A stretch of 64,000 bases of DNA from Tubiluchus corallicola (lineage: Eukaryota; Priapulida; Priapulimorpha; Priapulimorphida; Tubiluchidae): assembly GCA_030141605.1 (NCBI GenBank), contig JAQGDQ010000725.1:20001-84000 (forward strand). The letters are read 5' to 3'. A model generated the notes under the pieces. It saw nothing but the letters and a program-made list of their open reading frames with translations, did not search any database and was not told the origin of the DNA. Positions 11,604 through 23,653 of this stretch are shown piece by piece (position 1 is the first letter of the stretch; each line of letters opens with the position of its first letter). The translations under genes were made by a program, and so were the position numbers.

Positions 11604-12068
11604 TGTGTGTACGACTGTACGTGAAATGTGTGTACGACTGTACGTGACGTGAAATGTGCGTACGACAGTACGTGAAATGTGTGTACGACTGTACGTGAAA
11701 TGTGCGTATGACTGTACGTGAAATGTGTGTACGTCTGTACGTGAAATGTGCGTACGACTGTACGTGACGTGAAATGTGTGTACGACTGTACGTGAAATGT
11801 GCGTACGACTGTACGTGAAATGTGCGTACGACTGTACGTGAAATGTGTGTACGACAGTACGTGAAATGTGTACGACAGTACGCGAAATGTGTGTACGACT
11901 GTACGTGAAATGTGTGTACGACAGCACGCGAAATGTGTGTACGACTGTACGTGAAATGTTTGTACGACTGTACGCGAAATGTCGGGACGACAGTACGCGA
12001 AATGTGCGTACGACAGTACGCGAAATGTGTGTATGACTGCACGCGAAATGTGTGTATAACTGTACGTG
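11604..12068. repeat. 23-bp minisatellite with hairpin unit
   Basis: About 20 copies of tgtgtacgactgtacgtgaaatg and close variants. Two places carry an extra tgacg (11645, 11764). Units with gcgtac contain CGTAC, GACT, GTACG, a 5-bp stem with a 4-base loop. Frames on both strands rich in Cys/Thr/Val or His/Thr/Ser are repeat translations. Confidence 0.95.
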
Positions 12069-12689
12069 AAAAAGAGGAGTTTGGGTCTTGGATGAAAATT
12101 CTAAAGGCTGGGGGGGGGGTAATATAAAAGTTTGCAGCAGAAATTGCAGAAATTTTGATTGCCCCTAAAGACCCAGGTTGCACAATGAGGTCGTAAATCA
12201 ATTTCTACCTGCCTAACTACCTGCATGCCTATATATAACAACGTATTTAAATACTGATACTTGCGCATGCGTACTTAGCAACTACTTACACACTCACGTA
12301 ACAATATTTCTACCTAATTACCCATTTGCCTACTTCACCGAAAGAAACCCTAGAGCTCTAGCATCATTTATTTTCCCTAGAGTTACCTTTGCATTGTCCA
12401 GTGATAATCTCGACGCCCGCGACGTGCCAGTGAATGGGGAACAAGAATTCGGTTAGTCTGTTGGTCGGTTGGTACCGAATGTCGCCTGATCTCGACGACT
12501 CGGGATAATTACTTGAAACGAGGTATGAGGCCCACACACCTCCTATGGACGACCTTATCTACCTTAATCCATCTTTATACAACATACATGTGGGAAATTA
12601 ACAACAAGCCTTTCCGCACTTGAAGTGTGTTTATTAAATTCCGTTATAGGCAATTGTTAGAGGACATTGTAGAAGAAATAATGATTCTA
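12069..12689. other. Unassigned DNA
   Basis: More GC-rich around 12400-12500, but no domain, RNA gene or repeat recognised. Confidence 0.4.
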
Positions 12690-12770
12690 GCAGTAGCAGT
12701 AGCAGTAGCAGCAGTAGTAGTAGTGGTGGTGGTCGTAGTAGTAGTAGTGGTGGTGGTGGTGGTGGTGGTG

Positions 12771-12864
<94 letters not shown>

Positions 12865-13038
12865 TAGTAGTAGCAGCAGCAACAGCAACAGCAGCAACAA
12901 CAGTAGTAGTAGTAGTAGCAGCAACACCAGCAGCAGCAGCAGCTGCAGTAGTAGTAGTAGTAGTAGTAGCTGCAGTAGTAGTAGTAGTAGTAGTAGCAGC
13001 AGCAGCAACGGGAGCAACAACAGCAGCACCAGTAGTAG

Positions 13039-13101
<63 letters not shown>

Positions 13102-13150
13102 TACTAGTAGTAGCTGCAGTACTAGTAGTAGTAGCAGCAGCAACAGCAAC

Positions 13151-13197
<47 letters not shown>

Positions 13198-13206
13198 TAG
13201 TAGTTA
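12690..13206. repeat. Compound (AGT/AGC/GTC/GTG)n trinucleotide tract
   Basis: Blocks of AGT, GTG, GTC, AGC and AAC follow one another in register over about 515 bp. The poly-Val/Ala (plus) and poly-Leu (minus) frames are by-products of the three-base period. Confidence 0.95.
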
Positions 13207-13895
13207 GTAGTAAAACGTTTCACTTGACATATAAAATACCAATGCTAGTTAATAACAATAAACATAATTAAAAATTAGTCAGTGTCATTAAAATATCCAC
13301 TGTCAAAGTCAAATTAAATCGTCTACTGGAACTGTGTACGCGAAGTGTATTAATAGAGTTTGAGCTACATGTGTTCTGTGTTCTAATCTGTTTTATATTG
13401 TAAGTTCTTGAATTTTTTCGTGTTGGAAGAAATGGAAGTAAATTGCATTTCAAAAGAACATTAATAGTGCTAACGTCTCCCAAGGTAAGTCGTTCTCCGT
13501 GAACCTGAGCTCCGTGAACACTCATAAACCTACCGAGAGCTTCACCAACCCTCTCACATTAGATGTCTTCATCATTGGACAGGTAAAACTTCTGGCTTCG
13601 TACGAGGGAGCAAGAATCCTGATCGAGATGTAATTTGGACACAGACAGGACAATGCACTAGGCAGCCGTTGTGATTAATTGTAATTATGGAATAAATTGT
13701 AAGAGCTTGTAGTGTAGAACTATGCCACCATTTTCACGCTCGAAGAGCCTTAAGTAAGTTGACTGATAAGGCAAAAACGGCCTTCCTGGACAGGACACTT
13801 CCAGCAGGCATTTTTCTTGGAGGAAAAATAGTTTGAAAAACAGTAGCAATCGAGAACAATGCCCTAGACACATGTTTGATAATCTCTGCATTGCA
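13207..13895. other. Unassigned DNA
   Basis: No recognisable gene. Short frames at 13268-13525 and 13685-13891 (minus) have no domain I recognise. Confidence 0.4.
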
Positions 13896-14315
13896 AGTTG
13901 GTTTCCCTTTACTCCGATAAGTTGGCTTCCCTTTACTCCGACAAGTTGGCTTCCATTTACTCCGATAAGTGGCTTCCCTTTACTCCGATAAGTTGGCTTC
14001 CCTTTATTCCGATAAGTTGGCTTCCCTTTACTCCGATAAGTTGGCTTCCCTTTACTCCGATAAGTTGGCTTCCATTTACTCCGATAAGTTGGCTTCCCTT
14101 TACTCCGATAAGTTGGCTTCCCTTTACTCCGATAAGTTGGCTTCCATTTACTCCGATAAGTTGGCTTCCCTTTACTCCGATAAGTTGGCTTCCCTTTACT
14201 CTGATAAGTTGGCTTCCCTTTTCTCCGATAAGTTGGCTTCCCTTTACTCCGATAAGTTGGCTTCCCTTTACTCCGATAAGTTGGCTTCCATTTACTCCGA
14301 TAAGTTGGCTTCCAG
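13896..14315. repeat. 24-bp minisatellite, about 17 copies
   Basis: The unit is ttggcttccctttactccga plus taag, with ccattt/ccctttt variants. The first units carry gataag, gacaag and a one-base deletion. Because 24 is divisible by three, several frames stay open on both strands (8-residue repeats such as LASLYSDK or GSQLIGVK). No start context, splice signal or non-repeat domain supports expression. The array ends where the unit runs into ttccaggttggctgcagg. Confidence 0.95.
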
Positions 14316-14504
14316 GTTGGCTGCAGGAGCTGGCGGAGTCAGTGAGCATGCTGCACTGGTCCGCCTTCGGGGCTCCACTCCTGATTTGGAAGGTTTACTC
14401 CTCTACACATGGCCGTTGGGTCACTTGACCACCTCCGCCTTCTAGCCGTTGGCTGCTTGTGCAACTCCTCCGCCTAGTGTCGAGATACAGTGTGGGCATC
14501 CCGC
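14316..14504. other. GC-rich body joined to the 5S-like sequence
   Basis: This is an unusually GC-rich segment for the window (ggcggagtcagtgagcatgc, ccgccttcggggctccac). It abuts the 3' end of the 5S-like sequence without a T-run, so it may be the body of a 5S-headed SINE or the spacer of an old 5S repeat. No protein domain recognised. Confidence 0.4.
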
Positions 14505-14613
14505 AAGCCTACAGCACCTGGTATTTCTAGGCAGTCATCCATCCAAGTACTAACCGAGCTCTACATTGCTTAATTTCGGTGATCATTCGGTGAACCGTGA
14601 TTTGGCCGTAGTC
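14505..14613 (-). pseudogene. 5S rRNA-derived sequence (pseudogene or SINE head)
   Basis: Read on the minus strand it begins GACTACGGCCAAATCACGG and continues GATCACCGAAATTAAGC, CTCGGTTAGTACTTGGATGG and ends GGTGCTGTAGGCTT. These match animal 5S rRNA from its 5' end to its 3' end, including most of the internal promoter (A-box and C-box region). It is about 109 nt against the usual 119-120, with the loss lying before GATCACCG. There are substitutions such as TAGAGC for the usual CGGGC, and no T-run terminator after the 3' end. A working 5S gene is therefore unlikely; a 5S-derived SINE or a dead 5S copy fits better. Confidence 0.8.
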
Positions 14614-15057
14614 CGTCCAGAGCCCTCTGGAACTAATGGCTACAATACAACGAGAGCCAGTTTCTGACATCACTACAGCAATGTAGTTAGGATTAACTAA
14701 CATGCACTCCTGTAAGCACAGAAAATAAGATTAACCTTAATTATGTAAACAAATAAAACGATAATACATGAAATTAAAGCTTTCCAAACCCCATCGGTTT
14801 AATTTCAAGTAAATTTGTGCTAAATTTCGTGTGATATCAAACCGGATGACACAATGCCTTCTATCAAGTACGAAAGTAAATAAATGAAAATTGAATGTAA
14901 ACTGAGCAAAAATTCATTCTGTACGTTAATTACCGATGTTTCTTTTTCCTAAACAAAATCCGTACGGGCTAATCAATACCATACAGTAAAATTTTAGGTA
15001 AAATTTAATTAAATTAAAAGTAAGTTTTAAATACGCGAGTTTTTTGTGGTTACTATT
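14614..15057. other. Unassigned AT-rich DNA
   Basis: No gene or repeat recognised. Confidence 0.4.
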
Positions 15058-15180
15058 GCAACTGAAACAGTTCAGTTTAGTTTAGTTCAGTTTAGTTTAT
15101 TTGTCTCATCCCATATGCATACATACTATTTAATTACATACATTTCATTATAATTGCATTAAGGCGTGGTGGTGAAAGAC
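15058..15180 (-). mobile_element. Possible LINE 3' tail
   Basis: Read in reverse, the stretch gives gcatatgggatgagacaaat then aaactaaactgaactaaac. This resembles the GGATGAGACAAATAAA polyadenylation end of an animal LINE followed by a short repeat tail. No coding remnant seen, so this is weak. Confidence 0.3.
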
Positions 15181-15270
15181 CATATTGATCATCTTGCAGC
15201 TGCCTCTATTTATAAAACATTACTATCGTATTTAGTTAACTTAGTAGCGCTATCAGCAGGTTGTGAGAGA

Positions 15271-15580
15271 CTTGCGTTATACAGATATTATATATAATAT
15301 ATAATATATTATATAATAAAGTCATGTTAGTAGTTAAAAATCAATATATTTTTTACTTTAATAACATCTTACTTTTGTTAGCATCTAATATATCTATATG
15401 CGTACGATACGTGAATGATACGTGATACTTACGTTATACAGACATCATATATCATATAAAATATATATATTATATAATATATTATATAATAAAGTCATGT
15501 TAGTAATTAAAAATCAATATATTTTTGACTTTAATAACATCTTACTTTTGTTACTATCTCATATATCTATATGAGATATT
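15271..15580. repeat. Two tandem AT-rich units, spacing ~173 bp
   Basis: The phrase ataataaagtcatgttagta, then aatcaatatatttttactttaataac in broken form and cttacttttgttagcatct, occurs at about 15313 and 15486. Both units start with gttatacag and a TA-rich tract; the tract length differs, so the offset is 157 bp at the start and 173 bp later. It is a local tandem duplication. Confidence 0.8.
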
Positions 15581-16216
15581 TTATTAGTATAAATCTTTAC
15601 TTTGATCACATAAACATATACATATACACATGCGCCCTCTATTTGCAGGGCTATAACAGTTAATAGTATTTACATTTCATATTTAACAACTTACAATAGC
15701 TATGCTAGCATTGTATTATCATTACCATCCTAACTGACATTCGTAACAATGTTCTAAAATTAATTAATCTTGTTAGGTTAGTGACAAAATAAAGTTATCT
15801 TACGAAATATTAGCAAAGTTAATTAAAATCAGATTATCACGACAAGTTAACAGATAATTGACATCTTGGTGCTGTAAAACGCGTAGAAAGTTTTCTATTT
15901 TAATGCGACTTACGAATTTACATTGAACAACAGATGATGTGGGGGATTGCCTACTCTCTTTGTTTAACAAAGTTTCACTTACACACTGAGTTGCCCAGCT
16001 AACACCACGTTGGTTCCGCTTCCGGTTAAAGTTGAGGAGCCTCCAACAGTGATATCCCTTTACACATTGTATTGTTGTCTATTTCCTGAGTTGTTCCTGA
16101 TCTGATCTTCAACCCGATGTCATACCCGATCGCCCGTTACCGGAAGCCGTGGCCCTCTCGCGAATTCTAAATACGCCTACTACACCCACCGCAGAACGGG
16201 CTATCTATCCGTGGCT
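15581..16216. other. Unassigned DNA
   Basis: No gene recognised; 16100-16216 is more GC-rich and may be outer sequence of the family C repeat. Confidence 0.4.
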
Positions 16217-16376
16217 GGCACCGCCACCCGGCCCGTTCTTCAGAAATAAGAGGTATAAGCTTTGCAGAATATGGCCGTTTTTGAGGTTTTCGCTCCCCCT
16301 CCCCCGTTCGTCCCTGTGGGCCCAATTTCAAAAATAATCCCCTCCCCAATGAGACGACACCAAATCAAGACCTTTC
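16217..16376 (-). repeat. Family C dispersed repeat, copy 1
   Basis: The stretch from cccgttcttcagaaataaga through ggtataagctttgcag to cgacaccaaatcaagacc matches, in reverse complement, 52680-52842. It carries a C-rich run (ctccccctcccccgttcgtc) in both copies. Nothing identifies its class. It runs directly into the (CA)n tract. Confidence 0.75.
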
Positions 16377-16378
16377 AA

Positions 16379-16530
<152 letters not shown>

Positions 16531-16835
16531 CGAAATTAATATTTAGAATTTACAACTCCTGTACAATAGAGCAAAAGGTTATAGCATAGCAGAAGATCAG
16601 ATTCTAGCATTACATGCAAGCATGTAACTATATTTACCTTTTCAACTTTTTCTCCAATCCACTGCTTGATATGTATGCTATAGTTTTTCAAATGCTGATA
16701 AATAAATTCAATATTGTGCTAAAATAAACGTTAATGTTTCATTTTTACAAAAAAGAACAATTTTGTTACTGTATTATGATTAAAATTTCACTAATTTCAG
16801 TGAACTGTTTTATTTCCATTCGTTTTGTACAAATG
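16531..16835. other. Unassigned AT-rich DNA
   Basis: Nothing recognised between the microsatellite and the LINE target-site duplication. Confidence 0.4.
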
Positions 16836-16849
16836 TGAAAAATATGCTA

Positions 16850-17516
16850 TTATTATTATTAGGGGGGCAGTGGTGTCGGGGAGATTGTATAGGATGGAGA
16901 AATCCCACCCCCCGACACTTTGCTGAGGCCTTCAACAGGCCCATTGCAATTATTCACTGCTATACGTCTATTGGTCGTACTCGGCAAGCCTTCCAGCTTG
17001 CTTCAGATACGCCGCTAGTTTTTTCAGGTTTAAATTCTCTACAACTGCTCTAAGTGTTGTATTTTTATTTCCCAGACATTTGATACGAGCACCCTGGTAG
17101 GCGGTGCATCGTCCCACGTGATGGTCCGGTGTTTCGTCTTCCTGACCACATTTCGGGCAAATCGCGGATTGTGCTCGACAAGTGTTTTTTTTATGTTTTT
17201 GGAGATTACAGTGTCCGGTTAGGACCTGTATAACCATGTTGAGTTGAGTTCTACTGAGACTCAGGAGCCTATTGCAGACTCGGGCCGAGGCCCAGCCCAC
17301 ATGTTCCTTTGTTCTCTTGCAGTCCTCACGATTATTCCACGACGTTTCCCATCGTTTTAGACTCCATCCCTTAATCGCGTAGACACAGCTAGCGTAAGGG
17401 ACGAGATAGGGTTCTGGTCCCTCCGGAGAGAGCTCAGATCCCTTTTTAGCAAGTTTGTCCGCCTCTTCGTTACCATGTACTCCTTCGTGTCCAGGAATCC
17501 ATGTAACCTGGATCCA
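16850..17516 (-). mobile_element. I-like LINE tail (RNase H to 3' end)
   Basis: On the minus strand the insertion starts at WIQVTWIPGHEGVHGNEEAD, the C-terminal motif of the LINE RNase H domain. It continues through TGHCNLQKHKKNTC and the Cys/His tail CPKCGQEDETPDHHVGRC and stops at about 16968. A 3' UTR of about 110 bp ends in (TAA)n. RNase H plus a TAA tail points to the I/Nimb group. Exact 14-bp duplications tgaaaaatatgcta flank it (16836-16849 and 17517-17530). The first residues of the longer open frame upstream of Trp are therefore flank, not LINE. The copy is 5'-truncated. The frame is intact over the retained part, which suggests a young insertion. Confidence 0.9.
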
Positions 17517-17579
17517 TGAAAAATATGCTAACAACGGCCTTATTTTCAGGTGAAGCTCTGGCCTCAAATGCTGAAAGAT

Positions 17580-18108
17580 TTGTAATATGATTACATTTGA
17601 AATTTGAATTTTTATCTTAAACTGTAGGTCGAAACAATCTACTATTTAAAGTATTGAAAGGAAACCACTATTTTTTCAATTGCGTGATATACTCTTTAAA
17701 ACGTGAACAAAAATGATCTACTCTTTAAAATAACTATTTTTTAAATGTTAGTTTGTGACGAACTGCACACATTCAATAGCTCATGCGTGAGCACAGGTAA
17801 ATTTGAAATTGGAATTTTTATCTTAAAACTTGCCTAGTTTTAGTACAGCACACTGAAAATCTTACAGTAACACTGTACTTCATTTTTCACTTTCGCAAAC
17901 ACGTTCAACACGCCCGTGGAAAATTTCTGCTGTTGAAAGTTATGCTAGTTTGTGATGTCATTAGTAATTGGGCTCGCCCGCCGTTAACTAAAATTTCAGT
18001 CTATTATTTAATTATCAGAAGTATTTTTGCAGTATTAATTGGGTTAAAATATATGCTTTTTATGGGACTTGAAAATGGAGTAGTATATGGAAAATCATCC
18101 TGTTTTTT
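17580..18108 (+). mobile_element. Family A element, internally rearranged
   Basis: The right part (agctcatgcgtgagcacagg, cgcaaacacgttcaacacgc, gtatatggaaaatcatcctg) follows the 51.6-kb copy to its end at TTAA (18109-18112). The left part is disordered: the phrase atctactctttaaa and its relatives occur three times and the order differs from other copies. Non-coding. Confidence 0.7.
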
Positions 18109-18112
18109 TTAA

Positions 18113-18555
18113 TAAGGGTATTTGCAATGTCAAATTGCTTACGAAAATGTGAAATTGTTACAATTGAATACGAGCCAATCAAAGTATGATATCTACAGAA
18201 AGAGAAATGCAGTAAGTTTATGAACAACTTAGATATGCGGAATAGATATTTAATTTCTGTTAACATTTTAGAACTTTTAATCTTTTAGCTCTTTACAAAA
18301 AGGGGAAAGCCAATTATTGGGCGACTGAAAACCCTGGCGTTTTAAAGTTCAAATTTGCATTCCGCCAGGTGCAAATATATGATTAGAATAAAGTTTATTA
18401 ATATCGAAATTCTGAGTAGTGATGCCGTTTACGGAAAAGAAGAATGGTAAATTTAAAATATGAGCTTAGCTATATTAACGTTACACGAACATTTAACAAG
18501 TGATATTTACAATGGTTATAAGGAAAAAAACGATTACATGATAATGGCGATGCGA
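18113..18555. other. Unassigned AT-rich DNA
   Basis: No gene or repeat recognised before the 35-bp array. Confidence 0.4.
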
Positions 18556-19515
18556 ATAAATGCAGCTAAATGCTACGTTTTAAGCAGAGAAAAAATAGAG
18601 CTACATTCTACGTTTTAAGCAGAGAAGAAATAGAGCTAAATGCTACGTGCGTTTTAAGCAGAGAAAAAATAGAGCTAAATGCTACGTTTTAGGTAGAGAA
18701 AAAACAGAGCTAAATGATACGTTTTAGGTAGAGAAAAAATAGAGCTAAATGCTACGTTTTAGGTAGAAAAAAAATAGAGCTAAACGCTACGTTTTAGGTA
18801 GAGAAAAAACAGAGCTAAATGATACGTTTTAGGCAGAGAAAAAATACAGCTAAATGATACGTTTTAGGCAGAGAAAAAATAGAGCTAAATGCTACGTTTT
18901 AGGTAGAAAAAAAATAGAGCTAAATGCTACGTTTTAGGTAGAAAAAAATAGAGCTAAATGCTACGTTTTAGGTAGAGAAAAAACAGAGCTAAATGATACG
19001 TTTTAGGTAGAGAAAAAATAGAGCTAAATGCTACGTTTTAGGTAGAAAAAAATAGAGCTAAACGCTACGTTTTAGGTAGAGAAAAAACAGAGCTAAATGA
19101 TACGTTTTAGGCAGAGAAAAAATACAGCTAAATGATACGTTTTAGGCAGAGAAAAAATAGAGCTAAATGCTACGTTTTAGGTAGAGAAAAAATAGAGCTA
19201 AATGCTACGTTTTAGGTAGAAAAAAATAGAGCTAAATGCTACGTTTTAGGTAGAGAAAAAACAGAGCTAAATGCTAGGTTTTAGGTAGAGAAAAAATAGA
19301 GCTAAATGCTACGTTTTAGGTAGAGAAAAAATAGAGCTAAATGCTACGTCTTAAGCAGAGAAAAAATAGAGCTAAATGCTACGTTTTAGACAGAGAAAAA
19401 ATAGAGCTAAATGCTACGTTTTAGGCAGAGATAAAATAGAGCTAAATGCTACGTTTTAGACAGAGAAAAAATAGAGCTAAATGCTACGTTTTAAGTAGAG
19501 AAAAAATAGAGCTAA
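18556..19515. repeat. 35-bp minisatellite, about 27 copies
   Basis: The unit is gagctaaatgctacgtttta plus ggtagagaaaaaata, with gat/gct and aagc/aggt/aggc variants. The variant aaacgctacg occurs at 18782 and 19060, with the same order of neighbours, giving a 278-bp higher-order offset. The first units (18570-18660) are the most diverged. Confidence 0.95.
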
Positions 19516-20319
19516 AGTCTATGTATGAGCCATTAGCTAGATTAAGTTAGCGACTACATCAAAATGAGCATGAGTGAAACAATTTACATAAACACTACAA
19601 AACACAAATGTAATGACTACATACCGAGAATTGTTTACGGATTATCCTCGATAATGAGGAGGTGGAGTGCCGTAATCGGATGGTATGTCACCCCAAGCTA
19701 GCTAGAAAAACTTTGGCAAGATTACAACTATATACACCTGTGAAGGAAGCCTATATTCTAGTGATTTAACGGCTAATTGGGAATGAATCCAAAACTAGTT
19801 TACATAGAGGTAAATGTATACTATGAAACAGGTTTGCAAGGGCGGATCCATGCAAACATGAATGAACACTTTTACTCTAGAAGCGCCATACTGGCGTAGT
19901 TCATGCCTGGCACACACGATGTCGTATATTGTAATCGTTTTTAATCACTTTTTTAGATTTTTCTAAGCTTCTCTAGGCGTTTGTGGGAACATTGCATTAG
20001 CACGGACGTGTTTATCTTAAACAATATTAATATAACTCTTTTTTTTTCTAATTACTCATTAATCATTTTAATAAATTAGACTGATTATTATTTGCAAATT
20101 TTGTCCTGTATTTTTATAGAAAATTTCAAACTCGTAATTATATAAAATAATTGATATATTAGAATTAGATATGGCATATTAAATAGAATTGATGTAAATA
20201 AATACATATTTTCATGTATTACATGTATTATAATGTGTAAGTATTGCATTGTTGATTTATTAATCATTTGTTTATTTAAATCAGTTTTAAGTAATTTTTG
20301 GCTTCGTATTAACATTATT
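19516..20319. other. Unassigned AT-rich DNA
   Basis: No gene, RNA or repeat recognised. Confidence 0.4.
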
Positions 20320-20323
20320 TTAA

Positions 20324-20992
20324 GCACAAGAAAACACTCTACTTACGTAAATGTTAAAAAAATCGTCTTGAAATTTTACACCACTTACATACGGACCCTT
20401 TGTATATAGGGCTTGCGTATATATATAGGCAGTAACGCTGTATAAAACTTGTAAATTTAAACTCCCGCGATGATCGTTGGACGCAGCCATTTTGATGGTA
20501 GGTCGTTTGAAACAAGTTTAGATAATATTGAGTAAAGGTTGAACAAATAATCACAGCATTCGTCACTAACTAAGTAAAATTTTAAATTACTATATCTTGT
20601 CAATGAGATTGGAAATACGTTTTTGGTTAGTGAGTGGTGCACCCTGGAGGTGAGTCAACGACATTTTACCAATTGGTGAAAACATTTTAAATAATTAATA
20701 TTTTTTTTCTAGTTACACAAGTCTTTCCATCAGGTAGAAGAAATGGCAAGTAATACAGCTTTGCATGTAAATTTTTTCGGGACACAGTTCAACATTTCCT
20801 TTTCTTCCCCTTACTTACGTTGTCCGTATATGACGTCATGTAATGGCGCGTTAGAAACAGTATTGCGGGAGATTTAAAATGAAAACAAACAAAAAATCCA
20901 AGTACGATATATGCATAAAAATACTGTAAAGTAATATAATTTTTCAAGACGATTTTTGTGAACTTTACTTCGGGTACCTCTTTTCTTGTCCT
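20324..20992 (+). mobile_element. Family B TTAA-flanked element
   Basis: It lies between TTAA (20320-20323) and TTAA (20993-20996). The left tip is GCACAAGAAAACACTC, the right tip the complement of AGGACAAGAAAAGAGGTACC. It contains the family phrases gtagtaacgctgtata (as gcagtaacgctgtataaaac), gtgcaccctggaggtgagtc and tatgacgtcatgtaatggcg. No transposase frame. Family D is inserted at its right-hand TTAA. Confidence 0.8.
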
Positions 20993-20996
20993 TTAA

Positions 20997-21453
20997 CCCT
21001 TTCATAATCGTTGTATCCCGTGGGATACGAGAATATTTTCCGCCTTTAAAATTAATAAAATTTTAAAACTGACAGTTATTTGATCTGTTAATAGTTATTT
21101 TGATTTAAGCCAATAACAATAGACTAAAAATGGTGATAAAATGGCAAACTAGAAAATCTACATAGCATAAAAAACTGTGCAAGGAACAGTACTTTAGAGA
21201 CGACTTTGTACAGATCAGCATAGCATGCATACTAAATGTCTTAAACACTTAAAAAATTATCAGCAGTTGCAAAATGAAGCACATTTTACGCTTCCATTCA
21301 ATCCCAATGTATCCCGTGGGATACAGGCTATATTTAGCACACGGATACAGGTAGAAAAAATTATTATTATGTGTAAACAAGATAGACATACTGAACAAAA
21401 GTACCAAGCCAAAAAATTTTTTCTTATTAAAAAATAATTTGAGACTGAAAGGG
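20997..21453 (+). mobile_element. Family D 457-bp TTAA element, copy 1 (nested)
   Basis: It has clean TTAA duplications at 20993-20996 and 21454-21457 and terminal inverted repeats CCCTTTCAT / ATGAAAGGG-like (right end GACTGAAAGGG). The near-palindrome GTATCCCGTGGGATAC lies about 27 bp from the left end and again at about 21308. A second copy (39013-39471) is in the other orientation. The family B copy at 8844-8847 shows the unfilled site. TTAA duplication plus CCC-starting tips is the piggyBac signature, so a non-autonomous piggyBac-like element is the best call. No transposase frame (longest frame 70 codons, 21225-21437). Confidence 0.88.
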
Positions 21454-21457
21454 TTAA

Positions 21458-22312
21458 AGCTAAATTCTTTTTCGTTTTCCGTCGTTTCTATGTTTATCCG
21501 TGTTTTCCTAGCGGCTAAGTTTGCTTGTGTTCATAGATAAATACGTTAACACGTTGTTGAGATGTCTATCAGCTACTACACGGTGTCATGTGTGTTGAAG
21601 AGCTACTTAGGAAGATTTGTGGAAATGTATGGAATAGCTGTGCAAATGCGAGCCTAATGCGCCGTCGGTAAACCGGCTAGAATCCGGGAAAATCGTCGAG
21701 AGGTGAAACCTGGGCGGTTATCGACGGTGATAAATGATCGTATTCCGTTTCAGTCGGTTTGATTTAATCTCGCGGCTCGTTTTATCTGCACTAGTGTAGT
21801 CCAAGCAGCTTCCTGCTCACTGGTTACTAGCGTTCTGCCTTCTGATTAATTTATTTTCTTGCCAAGACGAGATTCGTCAAATGACAACTATATAGGCCTG
21901 TAGGAGAGATTGAGGGTTCTAACTAAGCTCCGGATCTCGGCGGAGAGTTTTTTCTATTTCCATGGCTTCGCGCGGCGGCCATGTTATTCACGAGGCGAAG
22001 CCATTTCTGTAAGATTGCATCGGCAAAGAGGCATCGTGGTGGGATTACGTGGACTCAGCCGCAATGGGAGATTTTTAATCTGAAGAGATACAAGTTTTAC
22101 GGTTTTTAAGTCATCAGGAATTAGGAGGCGATACATGCGAAGCCAAGAAGATGAGAAAATTGAGAACGGGTATTCCAAACTTATTCATGGCTTCAGTAAA
22201 GCGTTCGCAGCGAAGTTACGTGACAGAAAACTATTATTGTTTTGCTTTTTTCGATAACTGAGACACGTAAAAATGACGAAAACCAATTAACTTTCTAAAA
22301 TTAGCTTGTATT
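21458..22312. other. Unassigned DNA with one strong short hairpin
   Basis: 21458-21545 matches the flank of the family B copy at 8.8 kb. The rest is unassigned and locally GC-rich. ATGGCTTCGC (21962-21971) and GCGAAGCCAT (21995-22004) form a perfect 10-bp stem with a 23-base loop. Confidence 0.5.
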
Positions 22313-23086
<774 letters not shown>

Positions 23087-23642
23087 TTTATTGCCAGTAA
23101 AATTAATATTTACCATCGTTAGCAGGGTTAACGGAATTGGAAGGTTTCATAGTCCAAAATTTTCTAATTTTCAGAAAATAGCAACATTATACAAAAGTTA
23201 AAAAAGTTCACGAAAATAAAATTGTAACACTTCATTACAGTGCTTGCAAAAATTAGAAAATTATTGTGTTTTTTTTCATAAGATTTTAAAATGTTGAAAC
23301 AGATCTCAAATACAAAATTGCTGTTCATAATTGACGTTAAGTATGTAAAAATCTACATTGTTGAATCTTCTAGTTTCAGCTGTTAAATGACAGTCTATCA
23401 AAGCGTTTGGATTTCTCCTCAATTCCAGAATTGCAAATACATATTCATATGCCGAATTTATAATTTTCAGGAATAATTGTAATGAATTATACCGAAATTT
23501 TGTATTCAATATAAACATCGGATTTCGAATTAATTTTGTAATTAAATTTTTGATACACAGTTATTGTACTCGGTTCAGTTAAAATGATGCATGAAGCCAG
23601 GGATCAGAAGTTTATGAAGATGATTTAATTAATTAAGTAACA
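23087..23642. other. Unassigned AT-rich DNA
   Basis: No gene or repeat recognised. Confidence 0.4.
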
Positions 23643-23653
23643 TAAGCTTACTA

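Noticed and set aside
12627-13271. Poly-Val/Ala and poly-Leu proteins, also at 22.3, 25.2, 36.4 and 43.7 kb
   Set aside because: These are translations of trinucleotide microsatellites.
13898-14445. 8-residue repeat protein (LASLYSDK) from the 24-bp array
   Set aside because: Same reason; unit length divisible by three, several frames open, array edges run into unrelated sequence.
14505-14613. Functional 5S rRNA gene
   Set aside because: About ten bases short, several changes in paired regions, and no T-run terminator.
16968-17567. Host RNase H gene
   Set aside because: The domain is joined to a LINE Cys/His tail, ends in TAA repeats and is flanked by a 14-bp target duplication, so it is a retrotransposon fragment.
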